From: Rhizophagus clarus
Taxonomy: Eukaryota > Glomeromycota > Glomeromycetes > Glomerales > Glomeraceae
NCBI GenBank assembly: GCA_015698045.1
Contig: BLAL01000242.1
Span: forward strand, 67,001-131,000
Direction: 5' to 3'
Length of the DNA: 64,000 nt
Part shown: positions 46,946 to 57,298 of the stretch, in pieces
Position numbering within the stretch: the first letter of the stretch is position 1
Layout of the letters: each line of letters begins with the position of its first letter
Program-made: the position numbers and the translations under genes
Notes under the pieces: generated by a model
Seen by the model: the letters and a program-made list of their open reading frames with translations, nothing else
What the model was told of the DNA's origin: nothing
Database searches by the model: none

Positions 46946-49900
46946 ATTAAAACTGTGTTAGATTGACGACATTGACGTGGTCCTTTAATACGTCGTGCGT
47001 TATGTGTGTAATGTGATAAGTAATTAGGTGAAAGTATATTGAGTTAGCTATTATTAAGAATTTTAAAATTAGAATAAATGGTAACATACATCATTACTTG
47101 AAAAGACAAAGTTTTTGTGCTAATTGGACTAAAGAACAGTTGAAAAAAATAGCATTTTTTTCAGTAGAATAAAGCAAATTTAGGCGCATCGACATCGATA
47201 TTTGAATTTATAAAATTATTTATTATACAGTAGAAAACTAAAGAACTCTCTGCAATCATTCATTTCTCATTTTTACTACAGTATAAAAAGAGATATTATG
47301 CCTTATTACATGAAGTAATTGAAGTATGATCTGTTTTGCAGATCGTACAGTATGGTTTATATTTCGTTTCATTTTTGCAGCTATTAGCATTTATCTATAT
47401 TTAAAAAAAAAAAGTATTGGCGTGAAATTCTCTATTAAAATGATCTTACAACTATATTTTGCATCGTATATGATTAAACTTATATTTTCAATCGAATTTT
47501 TTTTTAATTTCCAAAATTTATTTTTTTTTTTTTTTCATAGAAGTCACAGTGAATAAACGAATTATACACAAAAATATATATACCTGAATAGACAAAGGGA
47601 TGTGCAAAAGTCACTATTCTAATCCCTTTTGACTTGTTTAAAAGGAAGCGATCTGAACGTGGTCGTATCCACAAATCAAGGGCAATTGGAGAACTAAAAG
47701 GAAAAATGAAGATGGGGAAGTGGTTCAATGGCGGTTGAAATGAGCGTAAATTTCTGATGGTAAGGTGAACCCAAGCTTTTTTTACTAGACAAGCGTTTAC
47801 GTTTTTTATTCTGTCTTTGTGTGAAAATGATTTCTTCGTGACATTGTTTAGACTTTATATATATATACTGTATACATGTATATATATAATCTTGTGCTTC
47901 AAATAACCTGTAGAGGTCTATAGTAAGATTAGACACAGAGTAGTAATAACTTTCTGATACTAAAATTTTGTTAAATAAGCTTCAAAAATAAAGATGAGTA
48001 TCTTGGAATTAAATAATTAAATGGGGAAAAATTAAATATGCATGGTTAGTCATAAATAACAGGGTTGTCCATGCGAAGACTTATTTCAATTGATCATGTC
48101 TTTTACAAGATCGTTAATTCATCAGTTGTTTCAACGGTTTTTTGTAAAATATTGTGACGATAAAACGGATTATATCTTGATGATGAACGCATATCATAAA
48201 TGATGGTTAGATTCCAGTCCGTATTGCAGATGTACATTTTAATTGTGTTATTAATAAGATTAGGTTAATTACAATGTAATATATCAGATTAGCGGTATAT
48301 CATAATCAAATAAAGGTTAAAGGATCACGAAACCTTTGATATGTTTGCTAGTTTGTTTGCCAATCATCATTGACGTCAGACGATCAAAAGAATTATAATC
48401 AATCCATTCTTTGATCCAATACCATCGATAAGGTTTAAAATGTGTTTTGACTAAGCAATAGATTTTTATGCATCAAAAATTTGTTAAATCTAATATTGCT
48501 AGAGATAACTCTTAAAGTTTTCCTAATATTGCGATTACTGTCATTCCAGCTGAGCGTTCTGAATGATTGATTAAAATAATATTATTATTTGACATCGCTC
48601 CTTTTTGGCTAAAGTATCTGCCGCTTCATAAGTAGAACCTCCGAATGGTAAAAGGACCGTTTATTTGAGACGTTTAATTATGTGTAAAATGTGGATCTAG
48701 TTTGTTGAGTGTGTCTAATAGACTAATACATTCTGGAAATCCATATAAATGTGAACTTTTGATTGGGGAGATTGGATGGACATCCTATTAAAGCGGTGAA
48801 TGAGACTAGGGTTTCAGGAAGTTCCAATGTTAAATCACATTTTAATTATGGATAGTCGTCAATTACAAAAACACCAGATAAGCTATTATTTGTTTTATAA
48901 GAATTCTAATTTTTGGGAATTGTTATTAAATTCACGAGTATATGTCTCTTTTTTTTAAAAAAATAAGAAAAAAAAATAAACTCGCAGAATATAAAATTGC
49001 AAAAGTAAATTTTCATTTGGAAAATACTGCAATCAATATATTTTTTTTTTATTATGTTTTTGTATTATAAACTATAAATTTGTGTTATAATAAAGCTTAT
49101 ATTTCCAAAACTTGTAGTTGTCATGGGTATGTGCAAAATATCAATGAGAAAAAGAATACAAGTGTCAGAAAAGGTCAGAACTGCAGAATTAACATAGATA
49201 GAGATATTAATAGAGCTAGGAAAATTTTTCTTTGAGTGTTGCTTAATAAAGCCATGTATTTACAAGTGGAAAATAATAGATAAAATATTTTTTTAATGCG
49301 GAATTAAATATTAATACAGAAAATCATCATTCCTGACCAAGTAAGTTAGATTTCCCAACAGGTTATCTAAAAAATCACGTGCACGTTCTTCTAAAACGTC
49401 ATACAACTTTACTAGCATACAATTTATCAACTAAGTGAATGAACCCATTTAAATAATCGAACAAAATAAATAATATGCGCGTTATAATTTTATGATACAC
49501 TAATCATTTTCATATTATTTTTATGTTTCTATCAATAGTTATGTTCATGTTGCATAGATAATTCATAATCGATGCCACATTTCTGCTTCATATTTGAAAA
49601 AAATTGTAAAGGTACAAAAATATTTATTGTAGAAATTTTTCATATGAACTACATGACCTTTTATGACCTAATATGACTTTGATAACTGGTCATTAGGTCA
49701 TTTGGCCATTTCTCAACTGTAGGTAATATATCTCACGGTTCCTAATAATAATTCATGATTTTTTTCACAAATGATGGATGCTTATTTAAAAGATGGATTA
49801 AAAAAGTCTACCATATTAGTTTAATAATTAAAAATATTTGTATAATCTTAGAATATATCTTGATTTCAGTTCTTTTTTAAATCATTATAATAAAATTATT

Positions 49901-50046
49901 ATTATTCTACAATGAAAATCTGTTAATAAACAGATTAACAAATTAAATTGTAGTATGCCCCTATCCATCACATATCAATTTGTCCATATGTTCCAGAATG
50001 TCTTACTTGCAATGGCAATAAAGTGGGTATTGTCATTTAACGAAAT
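46946..50046. other. mostly non-coding, one coding-like relic
   Basis: The minus strand at about 48,690-48,785 is open and protein-like (HPISPIKSSHLYGFPECISL). It continues with stops in mixed frames to about 48,270, for example GGSTYEAADTLAKKERCQ near 48,615-48,650. The origin is unrecognised, possibly retroelement. The rest is AT-rich with poly-T runs at 47,521-47,535 and 49,041-49,050 and (TA) sequence near 47,857-47,889. Confidence 0.4.
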
Positions 50047-50334
50047 GTGGATGAAATCTTTAACAGAAATAATATTTCAAAACTTGCAAAATCCACAAAG
50101 GTAAAGGAAAAGCTCGACGCAGTTGAAAGGGCAACTATGAGATACTCAGTTTCTAAAATCATTGATCTTACTACTCACTACTTTGATGAGCTTGAATTCA
50201 TGAAAAAGGATCATGAAATATTCTTAAAGATTCCTGAAATGAAAGAAGAAGTTAACAACATATTCATCATGAAAGTTGAAAATATTATTAATATATGTGG
50301 ACATATGTATGACTTACACTTTATACTTAGATAG
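50047..50334 (+). CDS. unrecognised 95-codon open frame in one arm of an inverted repeat
   Basis: The frame starts at a GTG-like codon (no ATG), and runs DEIFNRNNISKLAKSTKVKE, then VERATMRYSVSKIIDLTTHY, to TAG at about 50,332. Composition is protein-like and not low-complexity. Its central 150 bp recurs inverted at 50,365-50,512, where the frame is broken. It is probably an exon or fragment of a repeated gene. No family recognised. Confidence 0.3.
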   Translation: MDEIFNRNNISKLAKSTKVKEKLDAVERATMRYSVSKIIDLTTHYFDELEFMKKDHEIFLKIPEMKEEVNNIFIMKVENIINICGHMYDLHFILR

Positions 50335-50512
50335 TTTGAAATGACCCAAACATTTAAGATAGTTTCATAATCCTTTTTCATGAATACAAGCTCATCAAAA
50401 GTAAGCCAATCTCAAATGTGAGCGAAAGGTCAATGATTTTAGAGTATCTCAATGTTGCCCTTTCAACCTTGTCTCACTTTTCCTTTTCTTTGTGGATTTG
50501 CAAGTTTAATAT
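50084..50512. repeat. large imperfect inverted repeat, arms about 150 bp
   Basis: Left arm 50,084-50,230 includes AAATCCACAAAGG, GTTGAAAGGGCAAC, GATACTCAGTTTCTAAAATC and TTCATGAAAAAGGATCATGA. The complement of 50,365-50,512 has the same phrases in the same order with indels. The spacer is about 135 bp. Transcription through it would give a long hairpin RNA. Confidence 0.8.
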
Positions 50513-50747
50513 GTTACTTTGTTTAAATTTCACCCACATGTTTGCCAGATGGAATACCACTTCATTCCGTCGCAAGTAAAACATTATCTAGTGGTGGAAT
50601 TTCCTCTTCATCATTCACAAAGAATGGAAACTAATTTTTGCCAGTGTGGTGGCTTTGATAGATTGATCTATTAGGAAGAATATTAGCTGTATGTATCTTT
50701 CATCAATATAAAAAATCAGAGAAGCCTTCTTAGATGAAGGTACTTAC

Positions 50748-50882
50748 AAGATTTTTTTTCTTATTCCTAGAATTATCATCATAATTAGTGGGATAAGGAG
50801 AGGCATCATGCACAAAATCTTCATTTATTGCCTTTTCTCCAAATAATTCGTGATAGTTAGGAATTTTTCTTCTACTACTCAT
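50748..50882 (-). CDS. candidate first exon of an unknown minus-strand gene
   Basis: ATG at 50882 opens MSSRRKIPNYHELFGEKAIN and continues through VHDASPYPTNYDDNSRNKKK to a consensus donor GTAAGTA (50,747) in phase 0 after 45 codons. A TAATAG acceptor at 50,668 leads into INLSKPPHWQKLVSILCE and then TGA. An overlapping frame (FVNDEEEIPPLDNVLLATE) suggests the following exon is frameshifted. The gene then runs into the right arm of the inverted repeat. It may be a broken copy of the gene represented by 50,047-50,334. No function inferred. Confidence 0.35.
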
Positions 50883-50972
50883 TTGATGCTACTTTTGTTT
50901 AACGGCAAATGAAATATTCTCTTCATCGTTATATTTCAAGAGATTTGTTTGTTGCAACTCTTGGTAGTAGTG

Positions 50973-51328
50973 TCTTATTTATTGGGTCACTTTATTGGTC
51001 GTTATTATGTGTCCCATCTTCTTCATGTGTAAAATCATTGGTTGTTTCTCTATTATTTTGATTAAAAAAATTCTTAATCAAAATTCTTTGATAATTATGT
51101 GCAATTTAGACATGTTATTTTTTTAATAGTTTTAAAAAACTGCACGAGATAGTTCCTTATTTGTTGGGTCACTTTATTGGTCGTTATTATGTGCCCCAAC
51201 TTCTTCATGTGTAAAGTCATTGGCTGTTTCTCTATTATTTTGATTAAAAAAATTCTTAACCAAAATTCTTTGATAATTATGTGCAATTTAGACATGTTAT
51301 TTTTTTAATAGTTTTAAAAAACTGCACG
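50973..51328. repeat. 182-bp tandem duplication
   Basis: The block containing TGGGTCACTTTATTGGTCG, TTCTTCATGTGTAAA, TTTCTCTATTATTTTGATTA and AGTTTTAAAAAACTGCACGA starts at about 50,983 and again at 51,165. It differs at only a few positions (for example TGTCCCATC versus TGCCCCAAC). It is recent by sequence similarity. Confidence 0.9.
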
Positions 51329-51345
51329 AAAGAGATATTATTATT

Positions 51346-51412
51346 GATATCAGTGCTTGATATCAGTTTAGTGCTTGATATCAGTACAAGAGTTGATATC
51401 AGTGCAAGAGAA
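51346..51412. repeat. four copies of palindromic TGATATCAGT
   Basis: TTGATATCAGT recurs at about 51,347, 51,358, 51,375 and 51,393, separated by GCT-, TTAGTGCT- and ACAAGAG-type spacers, directly after the 182-bp duplication. Each copy contains the palindrome TGATATCA. This could be a protein-binding cluster or a minisatellite seed. Confidence 0.75.
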
Positions 51413-51493
51413 AAGAAAGCCGATGGGTCTTATATAGAAAAAAATTGTAAAGACTATTTTATTTATCAACATATCAATATCAATAACGCGTGA

Positions 51494-52224
51494 TTAATGT
51501 ATAAAAGTTGTGACTCAGATTTATCAATATTACTATAGATGAGTCGACAACGGTAATAAAGTTGTTAGATGATGTCATTATTTCACAGTAATAATATCAT
51601 ATCGGACTATGATAATCTTTGTTTATTAGGAATAATTCATAAAACTCATGTCAAATATTGAGGAAATCACTCGAAGACAAAATTTTACGTAACTAAGTTT
51701 ACGTTTAAGAGTTTAAGACTTTTGATCAGAACGGCGGTTAATTAGTCATAATGATCATTTTGATTATCTATCTATCTATAATTTTGATATTGCAATATAT
51801 GTTCTTACGTAACTCAATAATTTATTTTAATAAGATTGTAATATATTTTGTACATTAAATCAAATCATAAACTAAGTTACAGCGTCTCAGTGTAAAAACC
51901 GCAGTTTGATTGTTATGTCATCGCTAATATCGTAAAAAAAACTTACACTTATCACAAAAAAGATATTTTCTTTACTATTAGAAAATCTGAAACAATAGTT
52001 GAGTTTTTAATGGTTATTTTCCCAACCTAGTATTTTTTAGACACACAACAAACAAATTATACTTTTTGTATTACACATGGACATGTACAGTTAGAAATGT
52101 AATCACTCATGTGAGAATTCACATGATTATTGGATTATAAGGATATATAAATACAGTACGTATCTCATCTGTCGCGTCAAGAATAAAAAGCAAGAAATCA
52201 GGTTAAATAAGAACCATTTTGCGA
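51494..52224. other. AT-rich intergenic stretch, nothing recognised
   Basis: No coding exon, RNA gene or clear repeat was identified. Confidence 0.5.
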
Positions 52225-52960
52225 GTTGTTATTCGGTTTTGTGGGTTTGTATTTACGGGTTATGATCGGATTTTGTGAGTGTTGGTTTGTGTAAGAGTTT
52301 GTGATTCTGATTTTGTGGGTGATGGTTTGTGGGTTTGTGATACGGGTTTGTGGGATTTATGGGTTCACGATTCAAGTTTTGTGGGTCCATGTTATGGTTT
52401 GTGATTCAGTTTTATGGGTTTTCATTTATGGATTTGTGGTTCTGATTTTTGGGTTTGGTTTGTGGGATTGCAAGATTTTGTGATTCGTGTTTATAGGTTG
52501 TTATTTGGATTGTGTTTTATGGTTCTTATGAATTTGTGATTCGGGTTTTATGGGTGTTGTTTGCGGATTTGTGAGTTTTTGGTTCGTGTTTTGTGGGTTT
52601 CTATGGATTTGTGGTTCGAATTTTGCAAGTTCGTGTTTATGTGCCGTTTTGTGGGTGTTATGGGTTTGTGGTTTCAAGAATTTTTATGGGTTCGTGATTC
52701 GGGTTTATGGGTTTGGTTTGTGAGTTTTTTTGGTTTTTTTTGTGGGTTCGTGTTTATAGGGTTGCGGTTTGGGTTTTGTGGTTTAGATTATGGGTTTGCG
52801 GCCCGGTTTTGTATTTATTATTATGACTTCGGTTTATGGGTTTGTCGTTCAAGTTTTGTAGTTTTTTTTTCAAGGGTTTCTGGATTATGAATTTTATTGT
52901 GGGATTTGTTTTATGGATTTGTTGGTTATATTTTATAGATTTATTTTAAGTTTATCTTTA
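52225..52960 (+). repeat. G/T-rich minisatellite with extreme strand skew
   Basis: About 730 bp of degenerate repeats of GGGTTTGTGATTCGGGTTTT-like units. The plus strand is dominated by T and G with very few C and A, and GGG runs occur every 8-20 bases. The long open frames here (52,301-52,483 and 52,561-52,890) translate to Trp/Phe/Val/Gly-rich repeats and are artefacts of the composition, not genes. Confidence 0.85.
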
Positions 52961-53620
52961 TTCATCATAGTTTAATCTTTAGTAATATTTTTATTTTTAT
53001 TTTTATTTAACAGATATTAGAAGCGGAAAACAGAGATTATAAACACATCAAAATTGATACATGAAAATAAAAAATGAAACTAACTAATAGAAGCGAATGA
53101 AATCTACTTCGACGGTGGAGTAATTATATAAAGAACTATCTAAAAATAATAAACTACTTCTAGAAACATTCAAATAATTAACCCACTACCTCTTTTACAG
53201 CCAGTTAAAACCAGGTAAACCGAGGCCCGCTCTGCAGAAAAAAAGTAAAGAAAACTATATGTAAAAATTTATATAAAGTATATAATCTTTAGTAATAGTG
53301 TGATGTTATCACGCTTTTTATCTTGTTTTAGGATGGCTCCGTATTTTAGTCGCCCCATCAAAGATGATCATCAAAGGTTATAATGATGATCACCTTGATG
53401 GGGTGATTTTTGTGACGTTTTTTGGAAATAACAAGGCTGATCTAACATTTTTTTGGATGTAAAGGTGGTGCTGTGGTTTTGTGTGAGCTTGTGGTTGGTA
53501 AATATATTTGTCTAATATTGTTTTTGTTTGATTTTTTTAGGATGACTTTTTTTTAAGGTGATTTCGGTACTAGTAATTAAACATTTAACTCAAAAACAAA
53601 AAAAAAAAACAATTACATTC
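52961..53620. other. non-coding stretch with a GC-rich hairpin
   Basis: Nothing coding is seen. The hairpin at 53,353-53,404 is listed separately. GTTTTTTTGGAAATAACAAGG and TTTTTTAGGATG phrases follow. Possibly the degraded 5' flank of the MULE gene. Confidence 0.4.
53353..53404. repeat. hairpin with roughly 20-bp arms
   Basis: CCCCATCAAAGATGATCATCA at 53,353 pairs with TGATGATCACCTTGATGGGG at 53,384, with one mismatch or bulge and an AAGGTTATAA-type loop. It is GC-rich compared with the surroundings. It is orientation-symmetric and could be a foldback element end or part of a transposon terminus. Confidence 0.75.
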
Positions 53621-53621
53621 T

Positions 53622-55912
53622 CTTCCAATTTCTGAATTTACCGACGTGAAATGGGTATCTCATGATAGTGCTATTACTTTTTTAAAAGAACATGATCTTA
53701 TACTTGAAGATATTTCAACCAGAAAGCAAGTGGAAAGTACGTTGTAGCATTAAAACTAAAGGAATTTATGTTTTACAATGTTGTTGTGGGAGTGCGTGAT
53801 ATGGATTTAAAAAAAACCTAATCAAGAAGAAAAAACGCGAAAAATCAAGACAAATGTACAAATTTGTTGAATGTCTTGCATATGCACGAATTAAAATAGA
53901 CAAAGATAATAATTATGTGAGCATATTTGGTTATCTTAAACATATAGAAGACTGTCAACGTTGTTTACCACATCACCACCTCCTCTTCATCTTAATGAAA
54001 TGATTAAGAGAATGGCACAAAATTTATTACAAAATCACGCTAGTCCTTCATGCATTCTTGATGATAATATAAATTTTGTAACGAATTATTTAAATGGAAA
54101 AGTTGTAATTGATAATGAGAGGTTCTTATTATCGAATCAAGATCTAATAAATATACGAAATTCAATGACAAAAGAAATCTGGGGGTTGAATAAGCGTAGA
54201 GCAGAAGAAATTAACATAGACTAATTTTTTGGATCAAAATCATCAAATAGTAATGATTATGATTTAATGGAAGCAGCTGTATATTATAAACCGAGAAGAG
54301 AATTAAATGATCGGTTTATGTTAGTTCTTGCAACAGAGATTTAGCTTGGAAATTTGGACACTAAAAGATTTTACAAATGGATGGAACATTTGTTATATTA
54401 AATGGAAAAATTCTTTTATTTACTTTACTCGTGTTAAATGATCAAAAAGAGGAATTCCTATAAGATATTTGTTATTTTCGGCTTCTGGAGGTGCACAAAG
54501 ATCAAGTAGCAGCTATAATTATTTAATATTAAAAGAGTTAACATCACATTATAAAAATAAATTAGAGCAAGAGAAAGGTTCATTTTATTAGTTGCGGCAA
54601 GTATTACAAAGAATAAAAAAATTACATCATTATTACATAATACTGATCAAATAAGCTTATACTATATAATAAACTATCGTCCTAATCAAACATCTTTAGG
54701 CCGTTTTGTCAATAACATGTGAGGGTGGGAATGGGAGGGAACGGTAATATTTTTTTTATTTGTATTTCTTGATTTTTTAAAAAAGATTTAATTTATATAT
54801 GAATTATTAGGTTGCTATAACAGATTGTGATCATAGAGAAAGGCGTGCTTTAATTGAAATCTGGCCAGATATTCATCTAATTTTATGCTTGTTTCATGCA
54901 TGTATTACAAAATTGGGAAAATTTTAAAAACCGTTCTTGGGCATCATAAGGGCCATGAAATCGTTTCATTTAGAAAAGAAGTCTATCAATACTTAAGAAG
55001 TTTTACGGAAAAGTTAAAAAATACTACTGAACCAACTACTTTTATTAATCAAATAATTGTGGAGACAGAAGTTTTTTTAATGGTATATTTGATTATATTT
55101 ATAATCTTTACGAAACTTAATATTATTTATTAATAATTTTTTTTTTATTTTTAGAATAATCTAAATCAAGAAAAAGATTCCAAAAAGACGTCAATTATTA
55201 ATGGTGCATTGAATTTTGTTTATTATATTCGTGATTATTGGTGTGGAGATTTGGCTATTGGATGGTGTATATATGGAAGAATTATTGCAGCAGATTTATT
55301 ACAAGTTTCATTAGATCAAATTCCAAAAACAAACAATCAACTTGAGTCTTTTAACAGTGAATTAAAGGTTCATCAATTGCAAAAATATCAAAATAATGGT
55401 CATCTTTTACGCTTTAATGTTTTAAGTGTAGATTTAATTAAGAGTATTACACCAAATATTCTTTTAGTTGTGTTTGCAGTTTGTTTTTTAGATTTCTTTT
55501 TAAAAGAACGATATGAATCATATGCATCATCTTTAAAGAATTTAACTTGAAAACCATTATAGTCAATTAACATATTAAACACCAGATTCTAATCGTGATA
55601 AAGCTGCTGAACGTATCTATAAAGAAAAAAAAAATAATTCAAATTGAATTCAATGGTAATACTTTATACCTTTTGATTGTTTCAGATGCTTCAACTAACT
55701 TTGAACAAAAAACATATATTATTCAATTACTTCCCAATTTTACATGTCAATGTATGGATTTTCTATCTCGTGGTGGTGCATATAAACATCTTAGAGCATC
55801 AGTCATTTGGATTAATTGGTTGCGATTACAACCACCTTATCCCCAAAATATTACAACGCTCTTGATCGTCAAAATTTGCCATATATTTCTTTGCCAACAC
55901 AAGATGAAGTAA
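53622..55912 (+). pseudogene. decayed MULE-type transposase with SWIM motif
   Basis: Fragments in order are TDVKWVSHDSAITFLKEHD (53,638), KGIYVLQCCCG, FVECLAYARIKIDKDNNYVS, IFGYLKHIEDCQ, a 260-nt open block 53,961-54,224, then IRYLLFSASGGAQRSSSSYN (about 54,458), TDCDHRERRALIEIWPDIHL (54,825) ending in LCLFHA, an intron at 55,084-55,154, NFVYYIRDYW, and finally CQCMDFLSRGGAYKHLRA (about 55,747). The order fits MULE transposases with a C-terminal CxC...CxH SWIM zinc finger; here the third zinc ligand Cys reads Tyr. The expected first catalytic DGT is replaced by N-G-W. Stops at about 53,797, 54,222, 54,341 and 55,548, plus frameshifts, show loss of function. No terminal repeats were recognised. 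Confidence 0.7.
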
Positions 55913-57298
55913 TAAAAAAATTTGGAATATATCAAGGTAATTAATAATAAGTAAATTGTTTAAATAAAATTAATATTTTTATTAAAATTCATTTTTTTAA
56001 AATACATTTTCATCATAACTCTAAAATAGCTTCGCCACTATCACAAGATTCTCTTCATGATCTTGAAATAACACCAACATCACCTAATGATCATGAAAAA
56101 AACACCTTATATTCCTAAAACGCCGCCACCATCTTAAGATCCCATAAAATCATCCTTACTACTTCATGACCAAAAAAAATCAAAATAGAGAGTCCATAAA
56201 TTCATCATTAAATCATAGTGCAGCTATTTGGAAACAAGAACACATTACATTAGCTACGAATTTACTTGCTAATTTAAATGAAATAAAATTTATTACAAAG
56301 AATATAAAACAATTATCTGCTAACGTACCTGATGGAGTAGAAGAAAATGCTAATTGCGTCTATTCTGGAAAAAATTGATGAAAATGAGGACATGAAAAAG
56401 TTAAATGACGTTTCAAATAAAATTTGGAAAGAACGAAATACTCAACGCAAAAGGAATAAACACATGTCAAAAGAAAATATATATCCTTTATCACCTTCAA
56501 AAAAACAGCGCCGTCATGAATCTAATTCAATATATGCTTTGTTATTTTATCCTAACGTGTATTTTGTTTAATTTTATGTATTTTGCTTTAACAAATTTAT
56601 AAATAAGCATATATTAGAATAGAGTAAATGGCTATAATATAAATTATAAAATTTTTCAAAGTGTAGTGAGTGTAAAAAAAAAGTTTGGCACGCGTACTTC
56701 GAAAAAAAAAAAAATGATTATTATGATGTAATGCAAAATACCCTCTCAAAGTGGGTCGGAAATCGGCATATGCATCCGAGGGTAGTGTTGTAAGATTCTC
56801 CACACGCTGGTTACATAAGATTCCTTAAATGGAATTTTCACGTAGATCACTTAATTCTGGCCGGATTTAAGTGTTCGTCTTGATGAGATTTGGTATGGGA
56901 TTTGAGGTTATTTGTCCATTTTGAGATGCTAGTCATTTGGGACATTTGTCATTTGAGTCATTTAAAATTAATGCTTTATAATTTAGGCCAAGTTTATGAT
57001 TCTGGCCAGAATTATGGATTTATAATATCACGTGAAATTTTTTATCTATAAAATAATTGAATGAATAGTTTTGGTCAGAATTATGACATAATTTTTGAAT
57101 GACTAGATCATTTGAGGTCATTTGACTGGTCAACACTGCATTAATAATCACATGTTATATTTACATGAACTGATACTAACAAGTAATATATTAAGAATTC
57201 TAAAGTATTTTAATAAATCGCTCAATTATTTAAAAACCAGTTGTAGAAATAGAACTTTAACCGGGAATTTTTAGTTAAAATGAACAATATTTGATTAT
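55119..57298. repeat. 2.18-kb tandem duplication, copy 1
   Basis: Begins at AATATTATTTATTAATAATTT inside the MULE intron and includes the 3' exons, the SWIM region, a charged tail and about 650 bp of downstream non-coding sequence ending near GAACAATATTTGATTAT. Copy 2 follows immediately. Open frames correspond at constant offsets of 2179-2181 bp. Confidence 0.9.

Noticed and set aside
52301..52890. Long open frames rich in Trp, Phe, Gly and Val
   Set aside because: They are produced by the G/T-skewed minisatellite, have no start or splice context, and similar frames exist in more than one phase.
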